A stretch of 64,000 nucleotides of DNA, taken from assembly GCA_008638375.1 (NCBI GenBank), contig CM018035.1:31884807-31948806 (forward strand). The letters are read 5' to 3'. The position numbers were made by a program, and so were the translations under genes. The first letter of the stretch is position 1. Each line of letters begins with the position of its first letter. Under the pieces are notes generated by a model. It saw nothing but the letters and a program-made list of their open reading frames with translations. It had not been told where the DNA came from and searched no databases. Below are positions 42,841 to 54,250 of this stretch, piece by piece. This DNA is from Nyssa sinensis. Its lineage: Eukaryota; Streptophyta; Magnoliopsida; Cornales; Nyssaceae.

Positions 42841-45167
42841 TTGATTCAGTTAACCAGTATACTGAAGAAGTCATCAATGGAGATAGCTACACGGGTGGTG
42901 CTGAAAAGGGTAAGTGTTGCACACGCTCCAAACTTGCAACTATCAAAAAATTTAGCCCATCCAATCAGGCGCAATAGTCTCGGTCCCCTGCTGCTTCTAA
43001 GGTCATTGTTCAACCTACCGCTTCAACAGAAACAATTCAGTTGATCACGCAACATGCTACTCCAACAAGAGGTGGGACCCTTACCTATTCCCATTCTGCG
43101 TCATCTATAGGTCTGAGGGGGACTGGGCACTTAGCTACTATTCCAGAAATTATGCCTACTGTAGCCGGTCAAGCAGGGGTAGCGTGTCCATTAGCTAAAA
43201 TCAGCTGTTCTGATATAGCCTGCTCCTGTACACCTAATATTTCTATACAAGGTCAGGATTCATCTTTTGCTGACATGGACCAACCGCTCCTACCAAAGCC
43301 CATTGCTACACAACGTGCTGCTCTAATAGGTGGTGGGACCCTTACCCATTCCCATCCTGCGTCATCTATAGAACTGAGAGGGACTGGGCCAATAGCTTCT
43401 CTTCCAGAAATCGCGCCTACTGTAGTCAATCAAGAAGGAAGACTTACTGACGCTCCCATAACAATTGGCCATTCTAGTAATGTTAACTCATGTGCAGTCA
43501 CTGTTAAGCCACAATTTACCACTCTGGCGTCCCCTTCAAGCATGGATAAAATCGATGCTAGTCAACATGATGGACGGGTGTCACCCTCTGCAAGGGTAGC
43601 GTGTCCGTCAGCTAAATTTAGCTATCCTAATACAGCCTGCGCCTCTACGCCTAATATTTCTTTACAAAGTCAGGCTCTATCTACTACTGATATAGACCAA
43701 CCACCCCTACTAGCGCCCATTGCTAGGTTTGATAGCACTGTTGGAAAATCTTATCAACTTCATTTTGTCCACCCTACTAGAGTAGGTCATCTAGCTCCTT
43801 CGGTGGATACTCAGAGCCCAAATGGTACTATTCCACAACACAAGCAAACTTATCTGCCAGTAACTAATCCAGTTGCCAGCGCTATCCACCAACCCACGGC
43901 ATGGGCCTCTCTATTCACTCGATCTCCTCTCCGCTAGAAATTCAAGCTTAACTTCATTCCACCTGATCTCAAAGGGGAGAGGATCTTGGCTCGGCCTCCT
44001 CCTAATGTCATTCAAGTTGGAATTCCCTTATGGGAAAATACTCTGGTGGGGTATTTTTTGGATAAGAAAATGCCTCTATTTTGGGTTAAGAAAGTTGCAG
44101 ACAAGTTATGGGGAAAGAAGGTCTTGAAGAGACCCTTACTAATGGCAATGGTTTCTTCTTCTTGAAGTTTGATTCCCCCACTTCTGTTACCAAAATTCTT
44201 GAAATGGGCCATTGGCACTTCTCGGGTAGACACATTATTCTTCAACAATGGAGACCAGGTATGGCCCTTGCCAAAAAAGATGTTAAAAAAATTCCTATTT
44301 GGATTAAACTGTTCAATGTTCCATATGAACTATGGACTGCTGAAGGACTCAGCTATGTTGCCAGTGCTGTAGGAAAGCCTCTCTACGCAGACACCCACAC
44401 AGAGGAGCATACCAGAATTAGTTATGCTCAGATTTTTGTTGAAATAGAAGCTACACATGTTCTCCCGGATTCCTTTGATGTTCAACTAGATGACTACTCT
44501 TCAGTAGAAATCCTCGTTGAATATCAATGGCTGCCTCCTATGTGCACCATTTGCCATACTTTTGGACATAGTAGAAGTTCATGCTCTGAGAATAAATCCA
44601 ACCCTTCGCCTACTTATGCTTGTTTAGGCCCCAAAGTCACTAAAGGTGAATGGAGAGTAGTTTCAAACAAAGGTAAAGCAGCTCAGGAAGTCCCACTACC
44701 AAGGAAGTCCCCCTGCTACTACTCAGATGGGCATAGAGGCCATAGAAAACATTGGGGAAATGGAGGCCAATGAGGTTATTGAGTGAAGTCAACCTTACGG
44801 TCCCAAACCATCCAACCAATTAACTGATTCCACCAGTATAAGGCCAGTCCTTGGGGACCCAGTTCTGCAGCAAGTCATCATTCGATCTCTTACGGATCAA
44901 GTTGTGAACATGGACATTGCTCAGGAACAGATCCCTCATCCTTCCTCTCATAAAGCAGGAATTGTCTCTCTATCCTTGGAGGATGCTAATTCGGATAGAC
45001 ATCTTCAAACAGTCAATTCTCCATGTGAAGGCAATTACTCTACTTCCACTGCTTCTCCAGATTCTAACCCCTTAGTGGACAAAATAACCAGAGTTGACGA
45101 AGCCGATACTGGAAATAACTACAAAAGGAATCAGCGTCGAAAGCAAAGTCGAAGGCAAAACTTTTAA
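42841..45167 (+). pseudogene. L7b ORF1, DUF4283-like with tandem repeats
   Basis: The 298-codon frame (43041-43937) contains duplicated blocks: GGTLTYSHSASSIGLRGTG / GGTLTHSHPASSIELRGTG and ACSCTPNISIQ / ACASTPNISLQ with flanking text. After a frameshift, 44108-44773 has the conserved domain (GHWHFSGRHIILQQWRPGM, KKIPIWIKLFNVPYELWTAE) and a CTICHTFGHSRSSC knuckle. The last frame (44904-45167) ends in a basic tail with VDKITRVDEADTG. Compared with L3, the N-terminal half differs strongly while the domain is conserved. Confidence 0.75.
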
Positions 45168-45210
45168 GGAATCAGGGAACATCAGGTTCCAACACCCTTT
45201 CCTTTTCTCA

Positions 45211-45543
45211 ATGAATTTTGCTTGTTGGAATATAAGGGGTATGAATAACCCGTCTAAACCGCGGGAAATTCGGTCTTTTGTTCATACTTATTCTCTTTGT
45301 TTTTTTAGTATTGTAGAGACCAAAATTAAACTTGCTTCTAAAGATGCTATGGCTAACTCTCTCATTCCTGGTTGGTCTTTTTTGCATAATTACTCTCATT
45401 CCCCTTCGGGGAGAATGTGGATTGGGTGGCATAATTCTATATCGCAGATTAATTCTTCTCCTTTTAAAGGGATTGAAAACACAAACTCCAATAGACATCT
45501 TCAAAGCATTTGGTCTCTTCCAAGTAGCATTTTTAATATGTAA
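45211..45543 (+). pseudogene. L7b ORF2 internal-deletion fusion
   Basis: ATG 45211 opens the endonuclease ([38 protein letters not shown]). At about 45,465 the text changes from the NSS of the endonuclease to the ORF2 end (NRHLQSIWSLPSSIFN) and stops at 45543. About 3.3 kb of ORF2 is missing, yet the frame is kept, leaving a 110-codon open frame. It lacks RT and most of the endonuclease. Confidence 0.8.
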
Positions 45544-46029
45544 TGTTTTTTTTGTAATGACTTTTGTAGCTTAGGGACAGGAGCTCTTTTGCTTGTAGAA
45601 GCCCTTCCTTCCTTATAACTTGTTTGAGGGTATGCCCTCTTGATCTTGTATTTTATTTTTTCTTCTATTGAACTTATTTACCCACCAAAAACAAAACAGT
45701 AAGGCACAATAAACAAGTATGAGTAATGGCATAGCATGAATATGGGAAAGCTCAATAATAACAGTCAACATAAATATACTACCACAGTAAATCGGTCACA
45801 ATCAAGTACAATCATTGAGTGTATGGTCAACATAGGATTATTCATAGGGAATGGCACACATCCTATGAATCCAATAAACATAAACATATCAGTGAAACAT
45901 AAGTGATCATTTACTGTAGTTGGCAAACCCTCAGTTTTTTGGGGCCCGACATACCCCCCTTAACCTCAATACATATAAAATGCCCTCATAACTCCATGCG
46001 TAAAGACGCCCTCATTTCCATATGTCCGT

Positions 46030-46145
46030 TCAAGGACTCGACCCGTAGGCCCTATCAATCGACCCGAAGGTCCTGTCAATCGACCCGTAGGTTCTATCAA
46101 TCAAGTCGAAGGTCCTGTCAATCGACCCGAAGGTCCTGCCAACTC
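46030..46145. repeat. 21-bp minisatellite in T6
   Basis: Five to six units of about 21 bp (core CGACCCGAAGGTCCTGTCAA) lie in tandem. In one frame they read as a seven-residue repeat (STRRSCQ). T0 has only a unit-length equivalent at this place. Confidence 0.85.
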
Positions 46146-47055
46146 AAAAAGCATCGGATGGATAATGTGACTGAGCACAAATTCGGCATTCAATTAAATC
46201 GTGATTCTTTTGTAATTCCATAAGAAGTGTATAAACATGGAATAGCATGCATGGACATATAACAATAGGCCTTTCAAGGCATAACACAACAAGCATGATA
46301 TCGCTGTCAATAACAACCACAAGATAGAACAATATCAATTGTTGAACAATAACAGTTGGTTCGTAAAAGAGTACAAAATTTGGCAGTAATAGAAAGAATG
46401 TGGCTTGGAAAACCACATGTAAGAGATAGGAGTATACTTACCACTTATCTGTGTGATCTACCTCAGTATTCCGTAACTTTTCCTTTTCCCTTTGACTTGC
46501 CTATAAATCAGTAAACATGTCTTAGTTCTAATGTCATTTATCAAATTGTACACCCCGTTACTCTAAGTATCTCTTTTACTAATTTAGACTCTAACATTGA
46601 GTCTGAGATGTCGAAGAAAGTCAGTTTAGGCTTTAACGGTTTTCAATTTGGACTTCTATACTAGAAAGGGCAAAACGGTCATTTTACATGTCTCTATTTT
46701 TTGGGACCTAGTTTCAGAAATTGGACTTCACCATTGAGTCCAAAAGGTTTTAAATAATAAACAATCACTATTTACATAGTTCAATCGGAGTCCGTTTCAC
46801 TCATATTTGACTCGAGGGCATTTTGGTCATTTTGGAATTTTTACGGGTATTTTATTTTTTGAGATTTCGTCTCACATAACGGACCTCACCATTGGGTCCA
46901 GAAGGTCCAAAATAGTAAATTTACACTATTCTCATGACTCAATCGGACATCAGGAACTAATTAAATTAATAATTAAATTAATTAATTTAAGTAAAGAATT
47001 ATATAATATATATATATATATATATCTTTTGCCTATTGGACCCCACGTGCCCTTG

Positions 47056-47120
47056 TGGCATGGTGGTGGGCTGCCTTGCCATAAGTGCTTCATGTCCTTA
47101 AGCACTTGGGTTCGATTCCC
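47056..47120 (+). promoter_or_regulatory. tRNA-like A box / B box pair in T6
   Basis: A-box-like TGGCATGGTGG (47056-47066) and a perfect B box GGGTTCGATTCCC (47108-47120) are 41 nt apart. This is the best of the tRNA-like pairs. It is antisense to the LTR, as in T0 and T5. Confidence 0.5.
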
Positions 47121-47431
47121 CCAACATCACCTTTCCACCCTTTTTTACAAAACTTTTAAACATCAGCCCCTTAACTGCTTTGGGTCGTCACTACGCCTGG
47201 GCGGGTTTCAACCCGACCCGAATAGTGACCCAAATCCCCTCCTTACTCCTTGACATTCCGGTGACCCACAGGGCAATTTTCGGTCACTTGCTCCAGCACT
47301 TTCTCGGGCATCGCCCGGGCATCATTCGTGCATGCAAAACTATTGAGATTCCAAAACCATTCATTTTATTCGATATCGTAACATAAAGCCCTATCGGCTC
47401 GGGTTTACATGGCTCGCTCGGTTACAATTTT

Positions 47432-48316
47432 TGTCACGACCCGAAACCCACCTTGTGCGGATCTCGTATCGCGCTTGCCACCCTTCGGCCCGAGGACCTT
47501 AAGGCAAGGCTCACATAAGCAACAGTATCGGACGTAAAAACTTTTTCTTTTCTTTTCTTATTTAAATCTCTCGCACATCCGCCCAGGTATTGCCGCTCTT
47601 CAAAGCGGTGCACCTGCTAGTACATTCAGAGCATAATAAAATTTCTAAAGTTTTACATTCAATACATATTCAACTGCCCCGTGGGGCTTAATACATAACT
47701 GTGTACTATCTTCTAATACAAAATTTACCATTAAAAGTTCTTAGGTTTTCGTAAAGAAACTACTTAAACATTCCTCCCAAATGGTCAGACTCATCATCAT
47801 TGTCACCAAAATCAAGACTGCCGTCGATCACCTGAAAGGGGGACAGATAAAAATCCGGGTAAGCTAAACTAACCTTGTGAGTAATTCTAGCAATTGTCTT
47901 GAGGTTTCAATTGGTAGTGTTTTAGCACAAGCGAGTTTATTAAACAATCACTACCAATTGCTAGTATACTTCGAACACAGAATATATGTATTCATTAAAA
48001 CAAATAGCTTTGAAACATTTAAAGTATTCAAGCTGAACACGTACTTCTTCAAATAGAGTATATAAACTTCAAAACACGTAGATATGCATAGAAAAAAGAG
48101 AGTAAAACTTGCTTCCATTTTCACACATATCATCTTATCACTTTCTTTAGTAGAATCCATTTTCACTACCGGGCATTTTACATGTCATGGTTGAATTTCA
48201 AAGAAAGTCAACGTCGCATGTGGTGCTTATGCACAAGTTATCTTGCTTTATCTGTGGCAACGGGAGGTATAAAAATACTTACAAATAGATGCTATTTAAA
48301 AGCATTAAAACATGGC
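47432..48316 (-). mobile_element. T4: 3' part of a family T LTR, left of B2
   Basis: Starts TGTCACGACC and is collinear with T2 29202-30320. It holds the sense exon 3 and the acceptor CCCCTTTCAG at 47832. B2 interrupts it at 48317. The probable continuation is 59572-60607. Confidence 0.8.
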
Positions 48317-49244
48317 TGATGTGAACCTCGCCAAGAAATAACGAGACCCGACAACGAAAAGGAGAATCCAAGATTGTTCTACAATCAAATCTGAATGGAA
48401 GACCTTGACCCATTGTTTACGACAAACAAGAACCTCGGTATATATGACCTCAACCCGTTGTTTAGTGCGAAACAAGAACCTCGGTATAAGGAAGACACCA
48501 CAAACGGTGGTGGAAATCCGTTTGATAAGTCGTTGGTGAACGCCATGGGAAATCCCAATAAGTTCCGATAGTTCTTCAAAGAACTGTAGAAAAAATACTC
48601 TCACAATTTTATTGAATAATCGTCTACCATGCCAAATGCGGCTACAAGTTAATTTTAAAACACTATGAAGCCCTAGGGCCGATTAAGGCCTACATTAAAC
48701 AAAAGATATGGGCTAAACATTTTCAGGCCCAAAACATCCTAAACTACCAACTAAATTAACTAAAAGAAACCCACTAATTAAGTTAGAATTTCGCGCAGCT
48801 AAAAAGTCATCAGTGCAGGTACAGAAACTTCAAACCCAATTTCGACCTTGATGCAGCACCGAATCTCGGAAACCTCAAAACATGGAAGCTGTAGAACTAT
48901 TCCTTGGTCTTCCGTACCATCTTGAATCATCTCAATCGGAGCTCGGATGAGAGAGTTATACCCAGATTACGAAGCGACATTGAAACTGTACGAAAATCAC
49001 CCAATTAGCGTTTTTGCCAATTTAAGCTTAGCCTTGGCCAGATTCTTCTCAAACTTGAATCATGTTGATGAATCTTTGTTGCCCACGTGGTTCATGCTCA
49101 ATGGGCCTCCATGAATTTGCCTGGGTCCATGCCTTTTGAATCAATCTGTTGACTACATCCTTAAACTTCTTTGCTCGTGCTCTTGTAACCAGCCCAATTG
49201 GGACTTGAACTGGATCCCTTGAAGTTGTGCTATGATTTGCATCA
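48317..49244 (-). repeat. B2 downstream (3') LTR
   Basis: 928 bp, minus strand TGATGCAAATC...GGCGAGGTTCACATCA. It includes the end of pol (GLVTRARAKKFKDVV to about 49049). The polypurine tract CAAGAGGAGGGGAA lies at 49258-49245. Confidence 0.85.
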
Positions 49245-49716
49245 TTCCCCTCCTCTTGAAAAGGACTCAAATCAGTAACATTAAAAGTAGCACTTACATT
49301 GTACTTACCAGGTAAATCTAGCTTGTAAGTGTTGTCATTGATGCGCTCTAGGACTTGGAAAGGACCATCTCCTCTTGGAAGCAATTTGGAACGTCTTTGC
49401 GTCGGAAATCTCTCTTTTCTCATATATAGCCAAACCCAATTTCTGGGTTCAAAAATCAGCTTGTGACGCCCCTTGTTGGCTTGTTTTGCATAGTGCTCCG
49501 TTCTTCGCTCAATGTTGAGTCTTGCTTTCTCATGAATCTGCTTGAGAAAGTCAGCTTTCTTTTTGCCATCTAAATTAACATGCTCAGTCAAAGGTAAAGG
49601 AGATAAGTCCAATGGAGCTAAAGGATTAAATCCATACACAATTTCAAATGGTGAAAATTTAGTAGCAGAATGAACAGATTTGTTATAAGCAAACTCAACA
49701 TGTGGTAAACATTCTT
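49049..49716 (-). pseudogene. B2 integrase C-terminal region
   Basis: Open frame from [20 protein letters not shown] through [54 protein letters not shown] and YNVSATFNVTDLSPF to RARAKKFKDVVNRLIQ. No canonical chromodomain is apparent. The join to the integrase core at KTW is at 53666, across L5. Apart from L5 this segment looks intact. Confidence 0.85.
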
Positions 49717-49726
49717 CCCATGTTTT
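49717..49726. repeat. Target duplication CCCATGTTTT flanking L5
   Basis: The 10-mer occurs at 49717-49726 and 53656-53665, just outside L5. The integrase codons for KTWEE are restored in reading if one copy and L5 are removed. The T bases merge with the L5 tail. Confidence 0.85.
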
Positions 49727-52700
49727 TTTTTTTTTTTGATAGGTAAAAGATATATAAAAGAAAAAAATAAATACAAGATCAAGAGAGCATACCCTCGAAC
49801 AAGCTAAAGGGAAAGGAGAACTACTACAGGCAGAAAGCTCATGACCCCAAGCAAAAGAAACCAAGACTAAGCAGAAAATAAAACAAAACAAGAGGGCATA
49901 CCCTCGGACAAGCTAAAAGGGGAAAAAAACAAGAAATACAAGAGCTCTTGGCCCATGCTGAGAAACATTACACATTAAAAATACTACAAGGTAAAGACCA
50001 AGTACACTGGAGATGTCTATTGGAGTGAGAGTCCTGAATCCCTCTAGAAGTAGTGAGCCTGCCACGGATCATGTCCTGAGTTTGGGCTATGATGGCCTTT
50101 GAGTTTCTCTCGATCTTGGTAAACAATCTGCTATTCCTTTCACGCCAAATGTTGTAAATTGTACAAGCAAGAGTGAGCCGGCCTAAAATGGAGGAAAAGG
50201 ACTTACCTTTGAAAGAGCTGGTGGCCCAAAGAACAGTCTGATGCCAGTCCCCATTTGGGCTTTGAAAACCACTTTTAGAGAGCAAGTGAGACCATATGTT
50301 GGAAGTGAAGGAGCAAGAAAAGAAGAGGTGGTTGTGACTCTCATTTTCTCTTAAACAGAATAGGCATTTGGGGTCATGACCAAGATTAGAAAAGAAAAGA
50401 CGGTCCTTGGTCCTTAGACTGTGACGGATGGCCATCCAAAGGATGAACCCTGCACGGGGAATAGCTTTTGGATGCCAAACTAGCTTCCACCAATTTACTT
50501 AGGGGGTTATGGCCATGCAGGATATCCCAGGCAGAGTTGATGGAGAAGACCCCATTTGGGGAGGGTAACCAAAAAGCTTTATCATCATGGAGAGGGGAGG
50601 GGAGAAGATTAGGAGGCATACCTTCTTAAGGTCCAGAAGGTGGGGAGAATTAGCAGTGGGCCAGTTCCAATGATTTCCAAGAATAATGTAACTCAATGTA
50701 GCTTTTCTACCAAGACCCGAATCATAAATAACCTTTTCTCCCATATTATCATAGATGGAGCCATTAGGGAGCCAATAGTCAAACCAAAGAGAAGCAAAAC
50801 ACCCATTACCAATGACAATTTTGATGTACGATTTGAATAACAGGCGGAATTTGATCATTTTCCTCCATGCCCACGAGCAAGATTGGAGACATTTGATTTC
50901 CCAGAAGCTTTTGCCTTTAAGAAGATTGATGCGAATCCATTGAACCCAAAGGGATTTAGAGGGGTTTTGAAAGAGAGCCCATATGAGTTTCCCGAAAGCA
51001 GCTAGTTTCCAATCAACAAGCCTTTTAATACCAAGACCCCCTTCAATTTTTGGGCAAGAAATATCCTCCCACGCAACTTTGGAACCAGAAAATATGAGAT
51101 GGTTGCCACTCCAGCGAAAAGATCTCATAGCTTGCTCAATCTGACTTACCACCTTTTTAGGGAGGATGAAGTGGGAACACCAGAAAACTTGAATGCTAAA
51201 AAGGACAGACCTGATCAGCTGAACACGACCTGCATAGGAAAGAGATTTTGTGGCCCAATGAGTGATCTTACCAATAATGCGATCTACTAAAGATTTACAA
51301 TCCTGGGCTTTCAGCTCGGTAGAAATCAAAGGCACTCCAAGGTAACGGATAGGAAGGGAGCCTTCAGGAAAGCCGACTTGAGCAATGATAAGCTGCTTGA
51401 GGTTGGAATCCACACCTGAAAGGAAAATGTTACTTTTGGAAGCATTGTCCAGAAGGCCAGAGAAGGAGGCAAAAGTGTCGAGCCCTTGCTTAAGGATAGA
51501 AGCTGAGGCAAGATCCTCATGACAGAAAAGCATGATGTCATCATCAAAACAAAGATGGGTCAGCTTGGACTTATGGCATCTCCAATGGTGTTTAAACTGA
51601 GATCCAGCCGACATTTGATGGAGAATCAAAGAGAGGACATCCATAGCTATCACAAAGAGATAGGGGGAAAGAGGGTCTCCTTGCCTTAAACCCTTAGCCC
51701 CGGGAAAATAACCTTCCAACTCTCCATTAATGACAACTGAGAAACGAGGAGTAGAGATGCAGCAAAAAATCCAGTCAATAAAAAGCTGAGGAAAACCCAT
51801 AATGCTCAAAGTGTCAGTAATGAATTCCCATCGCACTGAATCAAATGCCTTCTTAAGGTCAACTTTAAGAGTGCAATGAGGAGAACCTATGTCCTTGTGG
51901 TAATTATGCATGAGTTCTTGAGCAAGAAGGATGTTGTCACTGATATTCCTACCTTGAATAAAAGCATACTGAGAAGGATCAATGAGGCTAGGAAGAACTT
52001 TCTTGAGATGGTTGGCCAGGATTTTGGAGATGGTTTTGTAAAGGGTGTTACAGCAAGAAATAGGCCGAAAATCATGGAAAAAAGAGGGGTTAGGAAATTT
52101 GGGGACAAGGGCAATAGCCGTGGCATTCATCTCTTTAAGGATGGATTTAGAGGAAAAAAATTCAGAGATAGCGGCAATGACCTCAGGTTTAATGATATTC
52201 CAAGTTTTTTTGAAAAAAGTGGCTATTAAAGCCGTCAGGCCCAGGGGCTTTGTTAGGGGGAAGGCTAAAGAGAGCATCTTGGATTTCTTGTTCAGAGACT
52301 GGGGGACTGAAGGACATTAAAGAAATCAGAATGAAGACGCTTTGGGATAAAGTTTGCAAGAACTTGCTTACCTGGGTAGTGAATGGGACTATTAGTTCCA
52401 AGGAGATCATGGTAGAAATCAACAATGGTGGATTTGACCTCTTTTATGTCATCAAGTCTGCGACCGTTTGCATCAAGGAGGCTAACGATCTTATTTCGGT
52501 TCCTTCTGTTATTCACAGATTTGAAGAAAAAAGAGGTGTTTTGGTCCCCTTCGGAAAGCCATTGAACATGAGATTTTTGCTTAGCGAGACTTTCCTCACT
52601 GCTAAGAAGGGAGTGAAAATTGTGATGAGCTTCTTTTTCCTCCTGAAGGAGACACATTCCCAGGATCACTCTCAAGGAGATTTTGGATATCATAGAGCTT

Positions 52701-53655
52701 GTTACGGGCTTCTTGGACACGGGAGGTGATGTTTTTGAATCTTTGCTGATTGAAATCCTTAAGAGCATATTTCACCTTCTTAAGCTTTTGGCAACAGATA
52801 AACATGGCTGTACCTTGAAAGTTTGTGCCCCAGGCTTGCTCAACAGTAGGGAGGAAATCATCATAATCAGCCCAAAAATTGAAAAATTTGAAAGGAATTT
52901 TGCTCTTCTTGAAAGCTATGCCGGATCTGACAATAATAGGGGAGTGGTTAGAGAGGCCAAGTGGGAGGAATTCAGCTTCAGCTAAAGGAAAAGCAGAAAG
53001 CCAGTCCTGGTTGACTAAAGCTCTATCAATCTTCCTGTGGATTGTGTGGGGGGCGGCTTGACCATTAGACCATGTAAAAAATCGCCCAGAAAATCTCAAA
53101 TCCTCAAGCTCAGCATTCAAGAAACAAGTGTTATAGTCATTCATAACAGGGGGCCAGTTGCAGTTGCCTCCTCTTCTATCATAGGGAAAACGTATAGCAT
53201 TGAAGTCGCCCAAAATAAGCTAGGGGAGACCCTTGGAGATAGCTGCTTGGAGGTGGATGTCACGCCATAAATCATTTCTTTGGAGAGAGGAGTTTGAGCC
53301 ATATATAACTGAAATGAGCATGGAGGATTTGGTGTCTCGAATTGTAGTATTACAATGAATGGCTTGACTGGTAGCACACGAGGAGTTAATTTGCTGCATA
53401 GCATTGTTCCAGCCAATCCAAATTCGACCAGAAGCTGCATGGGAATAATTGTGCAAAAAGGACCATCCAGGGATGAGGGAATTAGCAGTAATATCTTTGG
53501 CTGCTTCCTTAATTTTTGTCTCAACTATACCAAGAAAACAAATAGAGTGGTCACGAACAAACAAACGGACTTCACGTTGTTTTGAGGGGCTGTTCATACC
53601 CTTGATATTCCAACATGCAAAGTTCATTGAGAAAATGTGAGGGAGCCGGAACTTG
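49727..53655 (-). mobile_element. L5: LINE with full ORF2 length, in B2 integrase
   Basis: Bounded by T-run and the 10-bp duplication. It begins within the last codons of ORF1 (SSGSLTFSQ) and continues to the 3' end, so it is 5' truncated just before ORF2. The duplicated hairpin 3'-UTR module is at about 49,790-49,960. Very similar to L3. Confidence 0.9.
49968..53627 (-). pseudogene. L5 ORF2
   Basis: Starts [14 protein letters not shown] near 53627. Endonuclease: VETKIK intact, a stop near 53217 (the LILGDFN region), then GDFNAIRFPYDRRGG and LSNHSPI (Asp of SDH changed to Asn). Frameshifts near 52,600 and 52,280 follow. The 592-codon frame 50499-52277 covers RT: CTLKVDLKKAFDSV, GLRQGDPLSPYLF, and LCFDDDIMLF in place of FADD. 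A frameshift at about 50,620 and a stop near 50,500 precede the zinc region and tail SLPCSIFNV (49968). Inactive. Confidence 0.85.
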
Positions 53656-53665
53656 CCCATGTTTT

Positions 53666-54250
53666 GATGTTCTTTTTAATAATTGCCCTTAATAAAGTAG
53701 ACAAAGTCCTATTTACTACTTCAGTTTGACCATCAGTTTGTGGATGACAAGTAGTAGAAAACAAGAGCTTAGTACCTAGCTTACACCACAAAGTCTTCCA
53801 AAAATAGCTCAAGAACTTAGCATCTCTATCCAAAACAATTGTTCTGGGCATGCCATGTAATCTCACAATCTCTCCTAAAGAACAAATCAGCAACATGCGA
53901 GGCATCATCCGTTTTGTGACATGGAAAAAAGTGCGCCATCGTAGAAAATCTATCCACAACCACAAAAATTGAATCTCTCCCATGTTTAGTCCTAGGCAAT
54001 CCTAAAACAAAGTCCATTGAAATATCAATCCAAGGATCACTAGGAATTGGTAAAGGAGTATACAAACCATTGGACCGTACTTTGGATTTAGCTTGCCTAC
54101 ATGTGACATATCTACCACAAATTCTTTCAACATCTCATTTCATGTGAGGCCAAAAGAAGTGTTCCTGCAAAATAGCTAAAGTCGTTGAAACTCCAAAATG
54201 TCCCATTAATCCCCCACCATGAGATTCCTGCACTAACAACTCCCTCAAGG
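53666..54250 (-). pseudogene. B2 integrase N-domain and catalytic core
   Basis: The N-domain HHCC region is read from 54,250 to 54,090 ([24 protein letters not shown]). Frame 53826-54065 has [18 protein letters not shown] and [17 protein letters not shown] one-base shift leads to 53624-53983 with [15 protein letters not shown] and [15 protein letters not shown]. Asp, Asp, Glu are present, but Ser before the second Asp motif is Leu. The frame ends at KTW, where L5 begins. Confidence 0.8.

Larger units (their letters stand above)
42764..45706 (+). mobile_element. L7b: LINE with ORF1 and internally deleted ORF2
   Basis: Holds an ORF1 region, the first about 90 codons of ORF2 joined in frame to the last 22 or so, a single 3'-UTR hairpin module and a degenerate A-rich tail near 45,690-45,706. 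It is thus an internally deleted LINE of about 2.9 kb. Which of L7a, L8 and L7b inserted into which could not be worked out. Confidence 0.75.
41322..46500 (-). promoter_or_regulatory. Putative exon 2 / intron 2 signals in T6
   Basis: Sense: acceptor GATTTATAG, exon 46500-46442 (59 bp, AAAGGGAAAAGGAAAAG-rich start), donor GTAAGTAT (46441-46434), and acceptor TTTTTTCAG ending at 41322. The LINE block 41480-45706 lies inside the would-be intron 2, so without it the interval is about 0.9 kb. Confidence 0.45.
41095..47426 (-). mobile_element. T6: family T LTR variant filled with three LINE pieces
   Basis: LTR sequence occupies 41095-41479 and 45707-47426. The left part matches T0 2570-2960 in reverse complement, and the right part matches T0 around 2170-2480 and the shared 145-bp modules. 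It starts (sense) TGTAACCGAGCG at 47426; the sense 3' end lacks roughly 90 bp at the A2 junction. Exon 2 lies at 46500-46442 between GATTTATAG and GTAAGTAT, and the next acceptor TTTTTTCAG is at 41322. T0 and T6 form a subtype shorter than T1 and T2. Confidence 0.7.

Noticed and set aside
47051..47125. A genuine tRNA gene.
   Set aside because: A and B boxes are good but I could not fold acceptor and anticodon arms; it sits inside an LTR and has diverged relatives at the same position in other LTRs.
51876..52985. Plus-strand frames of 100-159 codons over L5.
   Set aside because: Antisense of L5 ORF2; they mirror the plus-strand shadow of L3.
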